From: Candidatus Leptofilum gracile
Lineage (GTDB): Bacteria > Chloroflexota > Anaerolineae > Promineifilales > Promineifilaceae
Assembly (NCBI GenBank): GCA_016713825.1
Contig: JADJOJ010000009.1
Location: 186,001-250,000, forward strand
DNA: 64,000 bases
Reading direction: 5' to 3'
Of this stretch, positions 38,962-48,063 are shown piece by piece. Every line of letters starts with the position of its first letter. Within the stretch, counting starts at the first letter, position 1. The translations under genes and the position numbers were made by a program. Under the pieces are notes generated by a model that was not told the DNA's origin, ran no database searches, and was given only the letters and a program-made list of their open reading frames with translations.

Positions 38962-39611
38962 AGATTTTAGCGGTCAGCGACCGGGTGATGGAGCAGCTTT
39001 ATTGTGCCGATGTACGCCAAAAGTACCCGGAGATTGACCTGATTGTTGGCTGTGGCGACCTGCCTTTTTACTATTTAGACTTTTTGGTGTCGGCGCTGGA
39101 CCGGCGGCTGGTGTATGTGCGGGGCAACCATGACAAGGGGCCACAGTACACGGTTGAGGGGCGCATTTTAGAGCAGGTAACCGGTGGGGATGACATTCAC
39201 GGCCGTTCTGTGCAGCGAGAAGGATTGCTGCTGGCCGGTTTGGAAGGCTCTATGCGTTACCGGCCAGGTGCGCCGTTTATGTACACAGAAACCGAGATGC
39301 GTTACCAGGTGGCCCAACTGCTGCCGCTGCTGCTGAAGAACAAGATTAAGTACGGCCGTTTCCTGGACATTCTCGTCACCCATTCCCCGCCTTACGGCAT
39401 CCACGACAAGCCCGATATTCCCCACACCGGCTTCAAAATCATGCGCAACCTGTTGCAATGGGTAAAGCCTCGTTTAATGCTGCATGGCCACATTCACATC
39501 TACCGCCGCGACACCGCCACGGTGACCCAATTCGAAGAAACCACCATTATCAATGTGTACCCCTACCGACTAATTGAGTTCAACAATCCGCCTGCCCCGA
39601 CCAATTTGTGA
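38958..39611 (+). CDS. Metallophosphoesterase
   Basis: A 217-residue calcineurin-like phosphoesterase. VGCGDLPFYYLDFLV, YVRGNHDKGP (GNHD) and MLHGHIHIYRRD (GHxH) supply metal ligands. The first motif is SDRVMEQLY instead of the usual DxH, as I recall for a bacterial subgroup that begins AVSDxxxxxLY, so this is probably a family trait and not damage. The substrate is unknown. It is translationally coupled to the MazG-like gene. Confidence 0.9.
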   Translation: MKILAVSDRVMEQLYCADVRQKYPEIDLIVGCGDLPFYYLDFLVSALDRRLVYVRGNHDKGPQYTVEGRILEQVTGGDDIHGRSVQREGLLLAGLEGSMRYRPGAPFMYTETEMRYQVAQLLPLLLKNKIKYGRFLDILVTHSPPYGIHDKPDIPHTGFKIMRNLLQWVKPRLMLHGHIHIYRRDTATVTQFEETTIINVYPYRLIEFNNPPAPTNL

Positions 39612-39719
39612 GGGCCGGATCAGCCACTTGGCCCGGCTTTTCTTCCAAACGGCTGGTGGTAAGGCACTAAAACAGCGCCGTCTGGGGCTAATTGGCTGGT
39701 TGAACATCACAATCAATTC

Positions 39720-39748
39720 TTGACGGCCGTTTCCCCCCGACGTACACT
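39720..39748 (+). promoter_or_regulatory. Promoter of sulP
   Basis: TTGACG (39720-39725) and TACACT (39743-39748) are 17 bases apart. An ACGGCCGT palindrome (39723-39730) overlaps the -35 element. Confidence 0.6.
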
Positions 39749-39792
39749 CGCATGGTGAGTAACCCGCCCGAAAATAACAAGGAGCTTTGTTC

Positions 39793-41967
39793 ATGTTTGC
39801 CAAGCTGGGAGCCAGGATTAATCTCCATGACTCTATCGCACCGGCTGTACGTTATCTAAAACGGCCCATCGATCTTTTTCAGACCTATGATCGGGCTCAT
39901 CTACGCCCAGACCTCCTTGCTGGGCTGACCGTTGCGGTTATCCTGTTGCCACAATCCATCGCCTTTACGTTGGTGGCCGAACTGCCGCCGCAGATGGGGC
40001 TGTATGCCGCCATCCTCGGCGCGATTGTGGGCGGGTTGTGGGGCTCCTCTAACCAGATGCACACCGGGCCAGCCAATGCCATCTCTTTGCTCATTGCCAG
40101 TTCGTTAACGGCCGTTGTCGCCCCTGGCACCTCGCAATATGTGGTGGCCGCTGGCATGATGGCCGTGATGGTGGGGGTGTTTCAGTTGGGCATGGGGCTG
40201 GTGCGGCTGGGGATGCTGGTGAACTTTGTTTCCCATTCTGTCATTGTGGGCTTTGCCAGCGGCGCTGGCGTGCTGATCGCCATCAAGCAGGTGCAACCGT
40301 TTTTGGGTCTGCCCGCTGGCGGGTCTGGCACCATTGGCACGCTGCAACGGGTGATGAGCGAACTGGCCGATTTACATATGCCCACAACGGCCGTTGGCGT
40401 GGGCACCATCATCCTCATCGTCATCGTGCGGCGCATAAACCGGCGGCTGCCCGCGCCGCTGCTGGCAATGGTTTTAGCCTCGCTGGTTGTGTATATACTC
40501 AAATTAGATGAGCAAAATGTGGCGGTAATTGGCCAGCTTCAAGCCACCCTGCCGCCGCTGGCCGATCTGCCCCTGTTTAACCTGGAATTGATTAGCAAGT
40601 TGTCGGCTGGGGCGCTGGCGGTGGGGGCAATTGGGCTGGTAGAAACGGCCGCAATCGCCCGATCCATGGCCGCCCAAACCGGGCAGCGACTAGACAGCAA
40701 TCAGGAGTTTGTGGGGCAGGGCATGGCCAATCTGGTAATGGGCCTGTTTTCTGGGTATGCCGGCGCGGGCTCATTTTCCCGATCGGCCGTGAACTTTACC
40801 GCTGGGGCCAAAACTCCTGTGGCGGCCATCTTTTCCGGCGTGTTTATGCTCATTGCTCTATTTGCCCTGGCTCCGCTGGCCGCTTACCTGCCCATTTCTG
40901 CCCTCTCTGGGGTGCTTATCCTCACCGCCTACGGCATGATCGACCAGGGAGAAATTGCCCGCATCTGGCGCAGTCACCCAGGGGACGCCGCCATCATGGT
41001 CATGACGCTGGTGGGGACGCTCTTTTTGGCCATTGAATTTGCGGTTTTGTTGGGCATCATCTTCTCGCTGGTGCTGTACATCTGGCGCACCAGCACGCCC
41101 CGTATCCAGTCGGTGCTGCCCGATGAGAACTTCAGCCACTTCATTTACCGCCCAGACAAGGAGCCTTGCCCCCAGCTGGCCATCATCGAAGTATATGGCG
41201 ACCTTTATTTTGGGGCGGTGAACTACGTGGAAGAGTTCATCACCAGCTACGCCGACGATCATCCTGACCAGCGCTACCTGCTGCTGCGGCTGGACCATGT
41301 AAATACCTGCGACTTTAGCGGCATTCACATGCTAGAAGGGCTGGTTCGCGCTTACCGCGACCGGGGCGGCGATGTGTTTATGGTAGGCACCAACTACCGG
41401 GTGCAGCAGATGATGTTGTCCTCCCAGTTTGAATCATTTTTGGGGGCCGACCACATTTTGGAAGAGGATGCCGCAATCGGCCAAATTTTCCATCAGCAGC
41501 TAGACCCGGCGGTTTGCATTTATGAATGCCCCATTCGCGCCTTTCGTGAATGCCAGAATTTGCCCAAGCGTATTGCGCTGGCCGATATTCCGCTAATGGA
41601 TGAGACGGAAAGTGCGCACATTATGACGGTGGAGCCGCTGCAATTGTGGCAGCAGCTGCATCCTGCGCACAGTGGCAATGGGCAGAAGGGGGAAACGGCC
41701 GTTCCCTACGTGGTCGATGTGCGTGAGCCGCGCGAATTTAACCAGGGGCACATCGCCGAAGCGCGCCTGGTACCGCTGCCCACCATTTTGTCGGCTGAAA
41801 TTAAACTGCCTGCAGACAGGCAAATTGTGCTGGTGTGTCGCAGCGGCCGCCGCAGCCGCCGGGCTGCCACCGCTTTGCAGCACATCGGCTGCCTGAATGT
41901 GCTAATTTTGCGGGGTGGCATGCTGGCCTGGAACTCGGCAGGCTTGCTTGAGGCCGTTGAATTTTAA
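39793..41967 (+). CDS. SulP-family anion transporter with STAS and rhodanese domains
   Basis: A 724-residue protein. Residues 30-430 form the SulP membrane domain (DLLAGLTVAVILLPQSIAFTLVAELPPQMGLYAA, then PSGxAGSFSRSAVN-like GAGSFSRSAVNFTAGAKTP). A STAS domain (about 455-560) contains RLDHVNTCDFSGIHMLEGL. A Cys-bearing linker (VCIYECPIRAFRECQNLP) follows, then a C-terminal rhodanese (about 630-722) with active loop VCRSGRRSRRA. It probably imports sulfate or bicarbonate, with the rhodanese handling sulfane sulfur. Start ATG at 39793 with AAGGAG eight bases upstream. Confidence 0.94.
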   Translation: MFAKLGARINLHDSIAPAVRYLKRPIDLFQTYDRAHLRPDLLAGLTVAVILLPQSIAFTLVAELPPQMGLYAAILGAIVGGLWGSSNQMHTGPANAISLLIASSLTAVVAPGTSQYVVAAGMMAVMVGVFQLGMGLVRLGMLVNFVSHSVIVGFASGAGVLIAIKQVQPFLGLPAGGSGTIGTLQRVMSELADLHMPTTAVGVGTIILIVIVRRINRRLPAPLLAMVLASLVVYILKLDEQNVAVIGQLQATLPPLADLPLFNLELISKLSAGALAVGAIGLVETAAIARSMAAQTGQRLDSNQEFVGQGMANLVMGLFSGYAGAGSFSRSAVNFTAGAKTPVAAIFSGVFMLIALFALAPLAAYLPISALSGVLILTAYGMIDQGEIARIWRSHPGDAAIMVMTLVGTLFLAIEFAVLLGIIFSLVLYIWRTSTPRIQSVLPDENFSHFIYRPDKEPCPQLAIIEVYGDLYFGAVNYVEEFITSYADDHPDQRYLLLRLDHVNTCDFSGIHMLEGLVRAYRDRGGDVFMVGTNYRVQQMMLSSQFESFLGADHILEEDAAIGQIFHQQLDPAVCIYECPIRAFRECQNLPKRIALADIPLMDETESAHIMTVEPLQLWQQLHPAHSGNGQKGETAVPYVVDVREPREFNQGHIAEARLVPLPTILSAEIKLPADRQIVLVCRSGRRSRRAATALQHIGCLNVLILRGGMLAWNSAGLLEAVEF

Positions 41968-41998
41968 GGCCACGCGCAAAAAGTGAACAAGTGAGATC

Positions 41999-42979
41999 AT
42001 GACCCAAATTTTTGATGAACAGCTATCGCGTAACATTGGCCTGGATTTGGTGCGGGTGACGGAAACGGCCGCTTTAGCCGCTGGCCATTGGGTGGGGTCT
42101 GGTGACTTTGCCAGCGCTCACCGCAGCGCCACCCGGGCCATGGCCAACGCCTTGAATGCGCTAGAGATGAACGGCCGGGTCATCATCGGCGAAGAAAGCC
42201 GCCTGGGCGATGATTCCCCCCTTTGCAGCGGCCAACCCTTAGGCACCGGTTCTGGCCCAGAAGTAGACGTGCTGGTTGACCCCATTGATGGCACCAACCT
42301 GCTGATTCGCGGCAAGCCCGGGGCCATCTCCGTGGTGGGTATTGCCCCGGCGGGCACCGTTTGGTCCCCGGTTCCGGCCCGGTACATGGAAAAAATTGTG
42401 GTGGATCGGCAGGCAGCGGCCGCCCTGGTGCCCCAATGTATGGATGCGCCCGCCGCCTGGACGTTGGCCCTCATTGCTCGCCACAAGAAAAAATCGGTGC
42501 GCGATTTGTCGGTTGTTGTGCTAGAACGGCCGCGCAACCAGCACCTGATCGACGAAATTAGAGAATGCGGCGCGCGGGTGCTGCTGCGTGATGAGGGTGA
42601 CGCCGAAGGCGCGCTCATCGCCGCCACCGAGGGTACCGATGTGGATGTATTGATGGGCATTGGTGGCGCTTCGCAGGGGATTCTGGCTGCGTGTGCCGTT
42701 AAAGCATCTGGCGGGGCGATGCTGGCCCGGCTGCGCCCTCAGGATGCCGAGGAGCGGGAAAATATTCGCCAGGCCGGGCTAAATGAAAGTCGTATTCTGA
42801 CCTGCTCTGAACTGGTGAGCAGTAACCAGATATTTTTTGCCGCTACCAGCATTACCGACAGCGTATTGCTGCCTGCCATGCAATTTTGGGGCAACTACGC
42901 CTCTACCCATTCCCTGCTGATTCGCTCAGAGACGGGGACCCGGCGCATTATTCATGCCGAACATGGTACCCATTTGTAA
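41999..42979 (+). CDS. glpX: Fructose-1,6-bisphosphatase, class II
   Basis: A 326-residue Mg/Li-sensitive sugar phosphatase of gluconeogenesis. VDVLVDPIDGTNLLIRGKPGAISVVGIA holds the metal-binding DPIDGT loop, and IIGEESRLGDDSPL and LMGIGGASQGILAACAVKASGGAMLARL are typical GlpX blocks. The ribosome binding site (GTGAG) is weak. It lies 31 bases after sulP and ends flush against the convergent gene at 42980, with no spacer for a terminator. Confidence 0.94.
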   Translation: MTQIFDEQLSRNIGLDLVRVTETAALAAGHWVGSGDFASAHRSATRAMANALNALEMNGRVIIGEESRLGDDSPLCSGQPLGTGSGPEVDVLVDPIDGTNLLIRGKPGAISVVGIAPAGTVWSPVPARYMEKIVVDRQAAAALVPQCMDAPAAWTLALIARHKKKSVRDLSVVVLERPRNQHLIDEIRECGARVLLRDEGDAEGALIAATEGTDVDVLMGIGGASQGILAACAVKASGGAMLARLRPQDAEERENIRQAGLNESRILTCSELVSSNQIFFAATSITDSVLLPAMQFWGNYASTHSLLIRSETGTRRIIHAEHGTHL

Positions 42980-43453
42980 TCAGGCAGGGTCGGTGGGGGA
43001 AGACGGCCGTATCCCATAAGATTCCAGCGTCTCCGGGTGAAACAGCCAGGCCAGCCCCAGCAGCGGTTGCAACAGCGGGAAAAAGCCGTAATCAATGCCA
43101 AACAGCCGCCAAACCGTATGGCCTATCAGCTCCGGATCGATGATGCTCAACGTGCCCACAATCAACGTCATCAGCGACTCAAAGCCCAGCACCAAAACCG
43201 AAAGCCACCACGCCCAGCGCCGCCGGTAGGCAAAGCCGATGGTTGCCGTCAGGTAACACAGCGCCGCCACGGCACTTAACGTCGGCCCCGTATAGCTGCC
43301 CACCCCCTCTTTCAGAAATAGCTGATACACCGAGCGAAACCCCGTCGAGAGGGCCAAAACCGGATACGAAACCGCCAAAATGGTGCCTGCCCGCCGGATA
43401 AACGGCGAGCGCACATCTTGCGGCAAATTTGAATTGGAAGTTGGTTGTTTCAT
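42980..43453 (-). CDS. Uncharacterised four-helix membrane protein
   Basis: A 157-residue protein with hydrophobic segments near residues 25-45, 57-76, 82-103 and 118-138, and a proline-rich C-terminal tail. No family is recognised. It converges directly on glpX. Residues after VAALCYLTATIGFAYRRRWAWWLSVLVLGFESLMTLIVG suggest an integral membrane protein of the small DUF type. Confidence 0.7.
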   Translation of the reverse strand: MKQPTSNSNLPQDVRSPFIRRAGTILAVSYPVLALSTGFRSVYQLFLKEGVGSYTGPTLSAVAALCYLTATIGFAYRRRWAWWLSVLVLGFESLMTLIVGTLSIIDPELIGHTVWRLFGIDYGFFPLLQPLLGLAWLFHPETLESYGIRPSSPTDPA

Positions 43454-43560
43454 GACCCCAATTTTAACACGAAGGATCTGTTTGTCCCCTTTATGTTGGC
43501 ATTAGATTAAAATACGCAGGAATTTTCACCACCCTACACTATATTGGAAAGAGGAAGCAA

Positions 43561-44646
43561 ATGGATCAACAACTCAACGAAAATTTGTCAGATTTTGCCT
43601 ACCCACCGCCCCCGGTAAATACCGATTTGGAGCACGTGTGGGAATTTGCCGGGCAGCGTCTGGATAGCGGCAATTTTACCAATGCCATGGTGCATTTTTA
43701 CCGGGGCGAGGTGACCCGCTCCAACGTCTGGCGGCAGCGGTTAGATGCCACCACCAACTGGGCGGTCATTACCACCGGGGCGGCGCTCACCTTTGTGTTT
43801 AGCGATGTACTCAACACCGCTTCTATCTTGTTGATTGATTCCATGTTTGTTTTGCTCTTCCTGTTTATTGAAGCGCGACGCTACCGGTATTACGAACTGT
43901 GGACAAACCGCGTGCGGATCATGGAGAAGAACTTCTTTGTTGGGCTGCTCTCGCCCCCATTCATGCCCCATGCTGATTGGGCCGATAAGCTGACAGAAAG
44001 CTTGAACCATCCTCGCTTTCCCATTGGCCTGCTAGAGGCGTTGGGGCGTCGTTACCGGCGCAATTACGCTCCCATTTTTTTGATTTTGGCGTTTAGCTGG
44101 ATTGGCAAAATTTACATGCACCCTGTAGAGGTAACCAGCCTGGGGGAGTTTGTGGAACGGTCATCGATGGGGCCGCTGCCGGGCTGGCTGGTTTTGACCA
44201 TTGGGTTCATTTTTAACGGCGGGTTAATTGCTTTGGGTATTTTTACGGCCGGTTTGCGGGAAACGCAGGGCGAAATTTTGTCTTCTACCACATCCCGCTG
44301 GAGCGGTTGGCTAAGCCGCTTGCGCCACCTTACCTGGGACACGTTTGAGACGGATATTCCCCGCATGGCCCGGTTTGATTCGCGCAAGCAGTTGGCCTAC
44401 ATTATTTCTGACAAGATTGAGGAAGTGAGCCAACTTTTGCTAAAGGAGTTGGGCCGTGGCGTTACCTTGATCAATGCCAAAGGGATGTACACGGGCAAGG
44501 AGCATGGGGTGTTGATGTGTGCGCTAGAAGCGCGGCAAAAAACGGCGCTGCGGCAGTTGGTATGCAAGGCAGACCCTGATGCGTTTGTGATTTTGACGCC
44601 GGTGGAGGATGTGCGTGGGGGTGGTTTTCGGCCGTTAGAAACGTGA
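43561..44646 (+). CDS. DUF2270 membrane protein with C-terminal DUF2179-like domain
   Basis: A 361-residue protein. Residues 35-215 match the DUF2270 layout (HFYRGEVTRSNVWRQRLDATTNWAVITTGAALTFVF, then EARRYRYYELWTNRVRIMEKNF) with four helices. Residues from about 280 (YIISDKIEEVSQLLLKELGRGVTLINAKGMYTGKEHGVLMCALEARQ) resemble the DUF2179 domain found at the C-terminus of YitT-type proteins, a ferredoxin-like fold thought to sense a ligand. GAGGAAGC precedes the ATG. The fusion suggests a ligand-sensing membrane protein; its function is unknown. Confidence 0.82.
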   Translation: MDQQLNENLSDFAYPPPPVNTDLEHVWEFAGQRLDSGNFTNAMVHFYRGEVTRSNVWRQRLDATTNWAVITTGAALTFVFSDVLNTASILLIDSMFVLLFLFIEARRYRYYELWTNRVRIMEKNFFVGLLSPPFMPHADWADKLTESLNHPRFPIGLLEALGRRYRRNYAPIFLILAFSWIGKIYMHPVEVTSLGEFVERSSMGPLPGWLVLTIGFIFNGGLIALGIFTAGLRETQGEILSSTTSRWSGWLSRLRHLTWDTFETDIPRMARFDSRKQLAYIISDKIEEVSQLLLKELGRGVTLINAKGMYTGKEHGVLMCALEARQKTALRQLVCKADPDAFVILTPVEDVRGGGFRPLET

Positions 44647-44661
44647 TTTGTGAGGAATGTT

Positions 44662-46140
44662 ATGTCTGAATTTGAGCCGGGAAATGGACCGTTGGTGGCT
44701 ATGCCAGAACCGAAGCGCCCCAGTGGCTGCCGCATTGCGCTAACGCTGTTGGTGGTGGGGGCGCTGCTGCTTATGTCGGCCAGTGGGGCAATTTGGTATT
44801 TCTTTTTCCGGGAGCAGCCCCAGCCGGATGAGATAGATGCGCCGATTGTGGAGGCAACGGCCGTTCCCACCCAAACCACTGCCGCTGAAAATATGGCCGA
44901 AACCGAAGCCGACACCGCCCCAGACGCCACGCCGCTGGTATTAGCCACCCCCCCTGCCGTGGAAGGCATCAACCGCATTGTGTACGTCACCAACGAAGGC
45001 CAGCTGGTGGCCGTAGGCCCAGACGGCAGCGATGAACGGCCGCTTACCAGTGGTCCGCTGCGCTTTCAGTTCCCGGCCTGGTCGCCAGACGGCCGTTCCG
45101 TAGCCGCCATTGGGGCCAGCCGGGCCGGGGGCGGTGTTTTTGTGCTAGATGCTACCGCCGGGGCCGACAACACCCTTGAGCCGCTCTACGTCGATGGCCA
45201 GCAAAACCCATTCTACCTTTACTGGTCACCAGACAACCAGCAGGTCAGCTTTTTGGCCAACCATCCCGACGGCATGGGGCTGCACCTGGTGCCCGCCGAC
45301 GGTTCATCAGACAGCCGCCTGCTAACCATTGGCGGGCCGCTTTACTGGCAATGGGCCACCGATAGCCAGCAGATATTCATCCACAGCGGTTTTTCTGGCG
45401 ATGCGTCTCGGCTGGAGCTGATTGCGCCCGACGGCGACGGCACCGGCGAGGCCATTGCGCCCCCGGGCTTTTTCCAGGTACCGGGCATTTCCGCAGACGG
45501 CCGTTACCTGGCCTATGCCGAAGTGATGACCGGTAACAGCAGCCTGGTGGTGGTAGACACACAATCTGAAGCGGTGGTGGAAGAGCGGCACGCCGGGCTG
45601 GTGGCGCTGGCCTGGAGCCCCACGGCCAATCATCTGGCCTTTACCAACGGGGCAGAGCCAGACAGCACAAATTTTGTGGGGCCGCTGCGCCTGCTCGATG
45701 CCGCCACAGGGGCGATCCGCCTGATTAGCAATGAGCCAATCGTCGCCTTTTTTTGGTCGCCAGACGGCCGTTACCTGGCAGCCATCAGCATTTTGCGCAG
45801 CGGCAATGGGGACATTAACGCCCAAACCGAGATGAAAGCGTTTGTGGGCAAGCCGAACCGGCAGCAAAATTCGCCTCGGCTGCGCCTGCTTGTTTACGAT
45901 GTGGCCGAAGATGAAGGGCGCTGGTTGTTCAATTTTGCCCCTACATTTACCTTTGCCACCCAATTTTTACCTTTCTTTGATCAATACGCCCAGAGCCATC
46001 GCCTATGGTCACCAGACAGTCGGTCGCTGGTGCTGCCGATGGTGGAAGACGGCCGTAACCAAATCTTCGTCATCAACATTGTTACGGGGCAAAAGCGGTA
46101 TCTGGCCGATGGCTTGATGCCGTTCTGGAGCCCACGTTAG
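44662..46140 (+). CDS. Membrane-anchored PD40/TolB-like beta-propeller protein
   Basis: A 492-residue protein with a basic N-terminus, one helix (about residues 19-44), a Thr/Ala/Glu linker and then PD40 repeats whose repeating unit is WSPDGRxxA (FPAWSPDGRSVAAI, YLYWSPDNQQVSFLA, FFWSPDGRYLAAI, LWSPDSRSLVLP). The fold is a TolB-like propeller outside the membrane. Several DGR tripeptides are encoded by ACGGCCGT copies (45088, 45498, 45764, 46048). The ATG at 44662 follows GAGGA. A partner is not evident. Confidence 0.87.
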   Translation: MSEFEPGNGPLVAMPEPKRPSGCRIALTLLVVGALLLMSASGAIWYFFFREQPQPDEIDAPIVEATAVPTQTTAAENMAETEADTAPDATPLVLATPPAVEGINRIVYVTNEGQLVAVGPDGSDERPLTSGPLRFQFPAWSPDGRSVAAIGASRAGGGVFVLDATAGADNTLEPLYVDGQQNPFYLYWSPDNQQVSFLANHPDGMGLHLVPADGSSDSRLLTIGGPLYWQWATDSQQIFIHSGFSGDASRLELIAPDGDGTGEAIAPPGFFQVPGISADGRYLAYAEVMTGNSSLVVVDTQSEAVVEERHAGLVALAWSPTANHLAFTNGAEPDSTNFVGPLRLLDAATGAIRLISNEPIVAFFWSPDGRYLAAISILRSGNGDINAQTEMKAFVGKPNRQQNSPRLRLLVYDVAEDEGRWLFNFAPTFTFATQFLPFFDQYAQSHRLWSPDSRSLVLPMVEDGRNQIFVINIVTGQKRYLADGLMPFWSPR

Positions 46141-46155
46141 TTTGGAGAACAGCCC

Positions 46156-46689
46156 ATGCAAAATGGCAACGCCTTTCGCACCTTCACCAATGACACACGC
46201 CACTATCTGGCCAGCCTAAAGCTGGTGGTTTATTATGCCGAACCATTGCCCAGCGCCACCGACGACCGTTTGTACCAGATTGTGGACCAGTTTTTGCGGG
46301 GAACGGCCGTTGAGCAAACACAGTTTCAGCAAGACCTGGGCCAGGAACACCGCGCCCTCTTGGGCATTTACGGGCACCGAGCCGCCACCCTGGCCGTGCG
46401 CCAAACCAGCCGCGACTGGCTCTTTTCTGGCCTGATTGGGGCCGTTATTGCCAATTACATCATCCCCCCCAGGCGCAACGTAGATGTAAGCCTGGCCGTC
46501 TACCACCACTGCGCCGGGAAAATTGGCGAAGCCCCAGCCGAACTGTTCGAAGCAGCGGCAGCCTATGCCCAGCCAGAACTGGCCCAAAAGCTGCGCAACT
46601 TTGGCCGCCGCGCCGATATTCACCTGAAGCAGTTTGGCTGGCAAGAGCTAAAAACCCCAGAAGGGGTGCGCTATAAGTTTGCCTGGTAA
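46156..46689 (+). CDS. Protein of unknown function, 177 residues
   Basis: It starts 15 bases after the PD40 gene with GGAG in between, so it is co-transcribed. It is mainly helical with one hydrophobic patch (DWLFSGLIGAVIANYIIPP) that is too short and polar to be a sure membrane helix, and a C-terminal ELAQKLRNFGRRADIHLKQFGWQEL. No family is recognised. Confidence 0.7.
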   Translation: MQNGNAFRTFTNDTRHYLASLKLVVYYAEPLPSATDDRLYQIVDQFLRGTAVEQTQFQQDLGQEHRALLGIYGHRAATLAVRQTSRDWLFSGLIGAVIANYIIPPRRNVDVSLAVYHHCAGKIGEAPAELFEAAAAYAQPELAQKLRNFGRRADIHLKQFGWQELKTPEGVRYKFAW

Positions 46690-46693
46690 ATCA

Positions 46694-47083
46694 TCAGAGG
46701 GATTTAGCGAGGATGCCGCCCACCGTTTCGATCAAACCCTGAAACCGGTACGGCTTTTGCAAAAATGTAATATCTGGATGGTTTTCAAAATAATCTAAAG
46801 TTTCTTCTTTGCTGAAGCCAGATGCAACAATAACCTGTACGCCGGGGGCGATTGCCTTGAGCTTAAAGAATACCTGGTCGCCACTCATGCCTGGCATTTT
46901 ATAATCTAACAAAACCACATCAATTGTTTCATGATGTTGGGTAAACAGGGCAATGCCTGCTGGCCCATTTGGGGCCAGCAGCACACCCATTCCGCGTGCC
47001 GTTAGCATATCCTCTACCACAGATAAAATGGCTTCCTGATCATCAATAACGAGTGCAACGCCTGAAAGAATAGATTCTTGCAT
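46694..47083 (-). CDS. Receiver-only response regulator
   Basis: A 129-residue CheY-like domain: VALVIDDQEAILSVVEDML (acidic pair), VVLLDYKMPGMSGDQVF (phosphoacceptor Asp), IVASGFS (Ser/Thr switch) and FLQKPYRFQGLIE (Lys). No output domain. It converges on the preceding gene and has no adjacent kinase, so its partner lies elsewhere. Confidence 0.94.
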   Translation of the reverse strand: MQESILSGVALVIDDQEAILSVVEDMLTARGMGVLLAPNGPAGIALFTQHHETIDVVLLDYKMPGMSGDQVFFKLKAIAPGVQVIVASGFSKEETLDYFENHPDITFLQKPYRFQGLIETVGGILAKSL

Positions 47084-47263
47084 GTTACGGTTTCCCTGTC
47101 TGAGTCTTTTGGATTGTCGCCGACAAATCTACCTGGTTTGTGCTCATCCTAACCTAAACAATAAAACCCAGCCTTTGTTAAAGGCAATAAGCAATTTGGC
47201 CTGTTGTTGCTTGCCCAGGCTAAACAGCTACAATGAGCCCATTAAATGATATGGGAGAGTGCT

Positions 47264-47467
47264 ATGAACGTTCGTTGTAACTATTGTCGTCAATCTTTCA
47301 ATTTGGGGCGTGACTACCTGGTAGATGCCGTGGCCAAGGCTGCTGAACAAAAGCTAAAGCATCATTCTGTTGAGTGCATCAACTGCCGCAAAATGATCAA
47401 GGTGCCGGTGGCCCAAATGAAACGTTTTGTTCCAGAACAGTCCGCTGAGGATAAAGCGGAAGATTAG
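47264..47467 (+). CDS. Small zinc-ribbon protein
   Basis: A 67-residue protein with CNYCRQSF near the N-terminus and CINCRKMIKVP further on, a CxxC...CxxC zinc ribbon of the MJ0042/rubredoxin-like type, ending in an acidic tail. GGGAGAG lies 5 bases before the ATG at 47264. Its end overlaps the convergent nadD by 4 bases. Function unknown. Confidence 0.8.
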   Translation: MNVRCNYCRQSFNLGRDYLVDAVAKAAEQKLKHHSVECINCRKMIKVPVAQMKRFVPEQSAEDKAED

Positions 47468-48063
47468 TTTGTATACAGTGCGTTTTGTTGAATATAGGTG
47501 GCAACGGCCGTTGGCAGCAAATAAGTCGCCGTGTACCCCTCTTTTATCCAGGCGCGAATTGCCGTTGCCGAGAGGGAGAGCGGGGGGCCATCTAGCAGGT
47601 CAACGGCCGTTTCTATGCCAGGAACGGCCGTTTCCAACCCTTCCCAATCAATAACCGCCCCTGGCCGGGGCAGCACCGCCAGGCGACATTGGGTGATAAG
47701 CCGCTCTGGTTTTGTCCAGCTTGGCAAATCGCGCAAAGAATCGCCCCCCAAAAGCAGCCAAAACGCCGCATCTGGCTGAGCCTTTTGCAGCAGCGGCAGC
47801 AGCGTTACCGTGGTGTGCGGCGCAGGCCGGGTACAGTCGGTTGTATCTAACGCAAAGTAAGGGTTATCCTGAATGGCCAACGAGACCATATGCAGGCGGT
47901 GGGGAACGGCCGTAATTACCCTCCCCTGTTTATGTACTGGGTCTCCCACCGGCAAAAACAGCACCTTATCCAGCCTTAGCCGCAGCCGTGCCAGCTCCGC
48001 CAGCCACAAATGCCCCCAATGCGGCGGGTCGAACGTCCCGCCCAGCAAACCAATCCTACTCAC
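47464..48063 (-). CDS. nadD: Nicotinate-nucleotide adenylyltransferase
   Basis: A 199-residue enzyme of NAD synthesis. IGLLGGTFDPPHWGHLWLAELA has the (H/T)xGH motif, and LSLSATAIRAWIKEG is the SxTxxR block. The GTG at 48063 with GGAG just upstream overlaps the obg stop by 8 bases; a longer frame reaches 48087 within obg. The gene contains four ACGGCCGT copies in 0.6 kb. The pairing with obg is common in bacteria. Confidence 0.95.
   Translation of the reverse strand: MSRIGLLGGTFDPPHWGHLWLAELARLRLRLDKVLFLPVGDPVHKQGRVITAVPHRLHMVSLAIQDNPYFALDTTDCTRPAPHTTVTLLPLLQKAQPDAAFWLLLGGDSLRDLPSWTKPERLITQCRLAVLPRPGAVIDWEGLETAVPGIETAVDLLDGPPLSLSATAIRAWIKEGYTATYLLPTAVATYIQQNALYTN

Noticed and set aside
38958..38990. 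Loss of function in the metallophosphoesterase (SDRVM instead of DxH)
   Set aside because: From memory a whole subgroup begins this way, and the GNHD and HGHIH motifs are intact.
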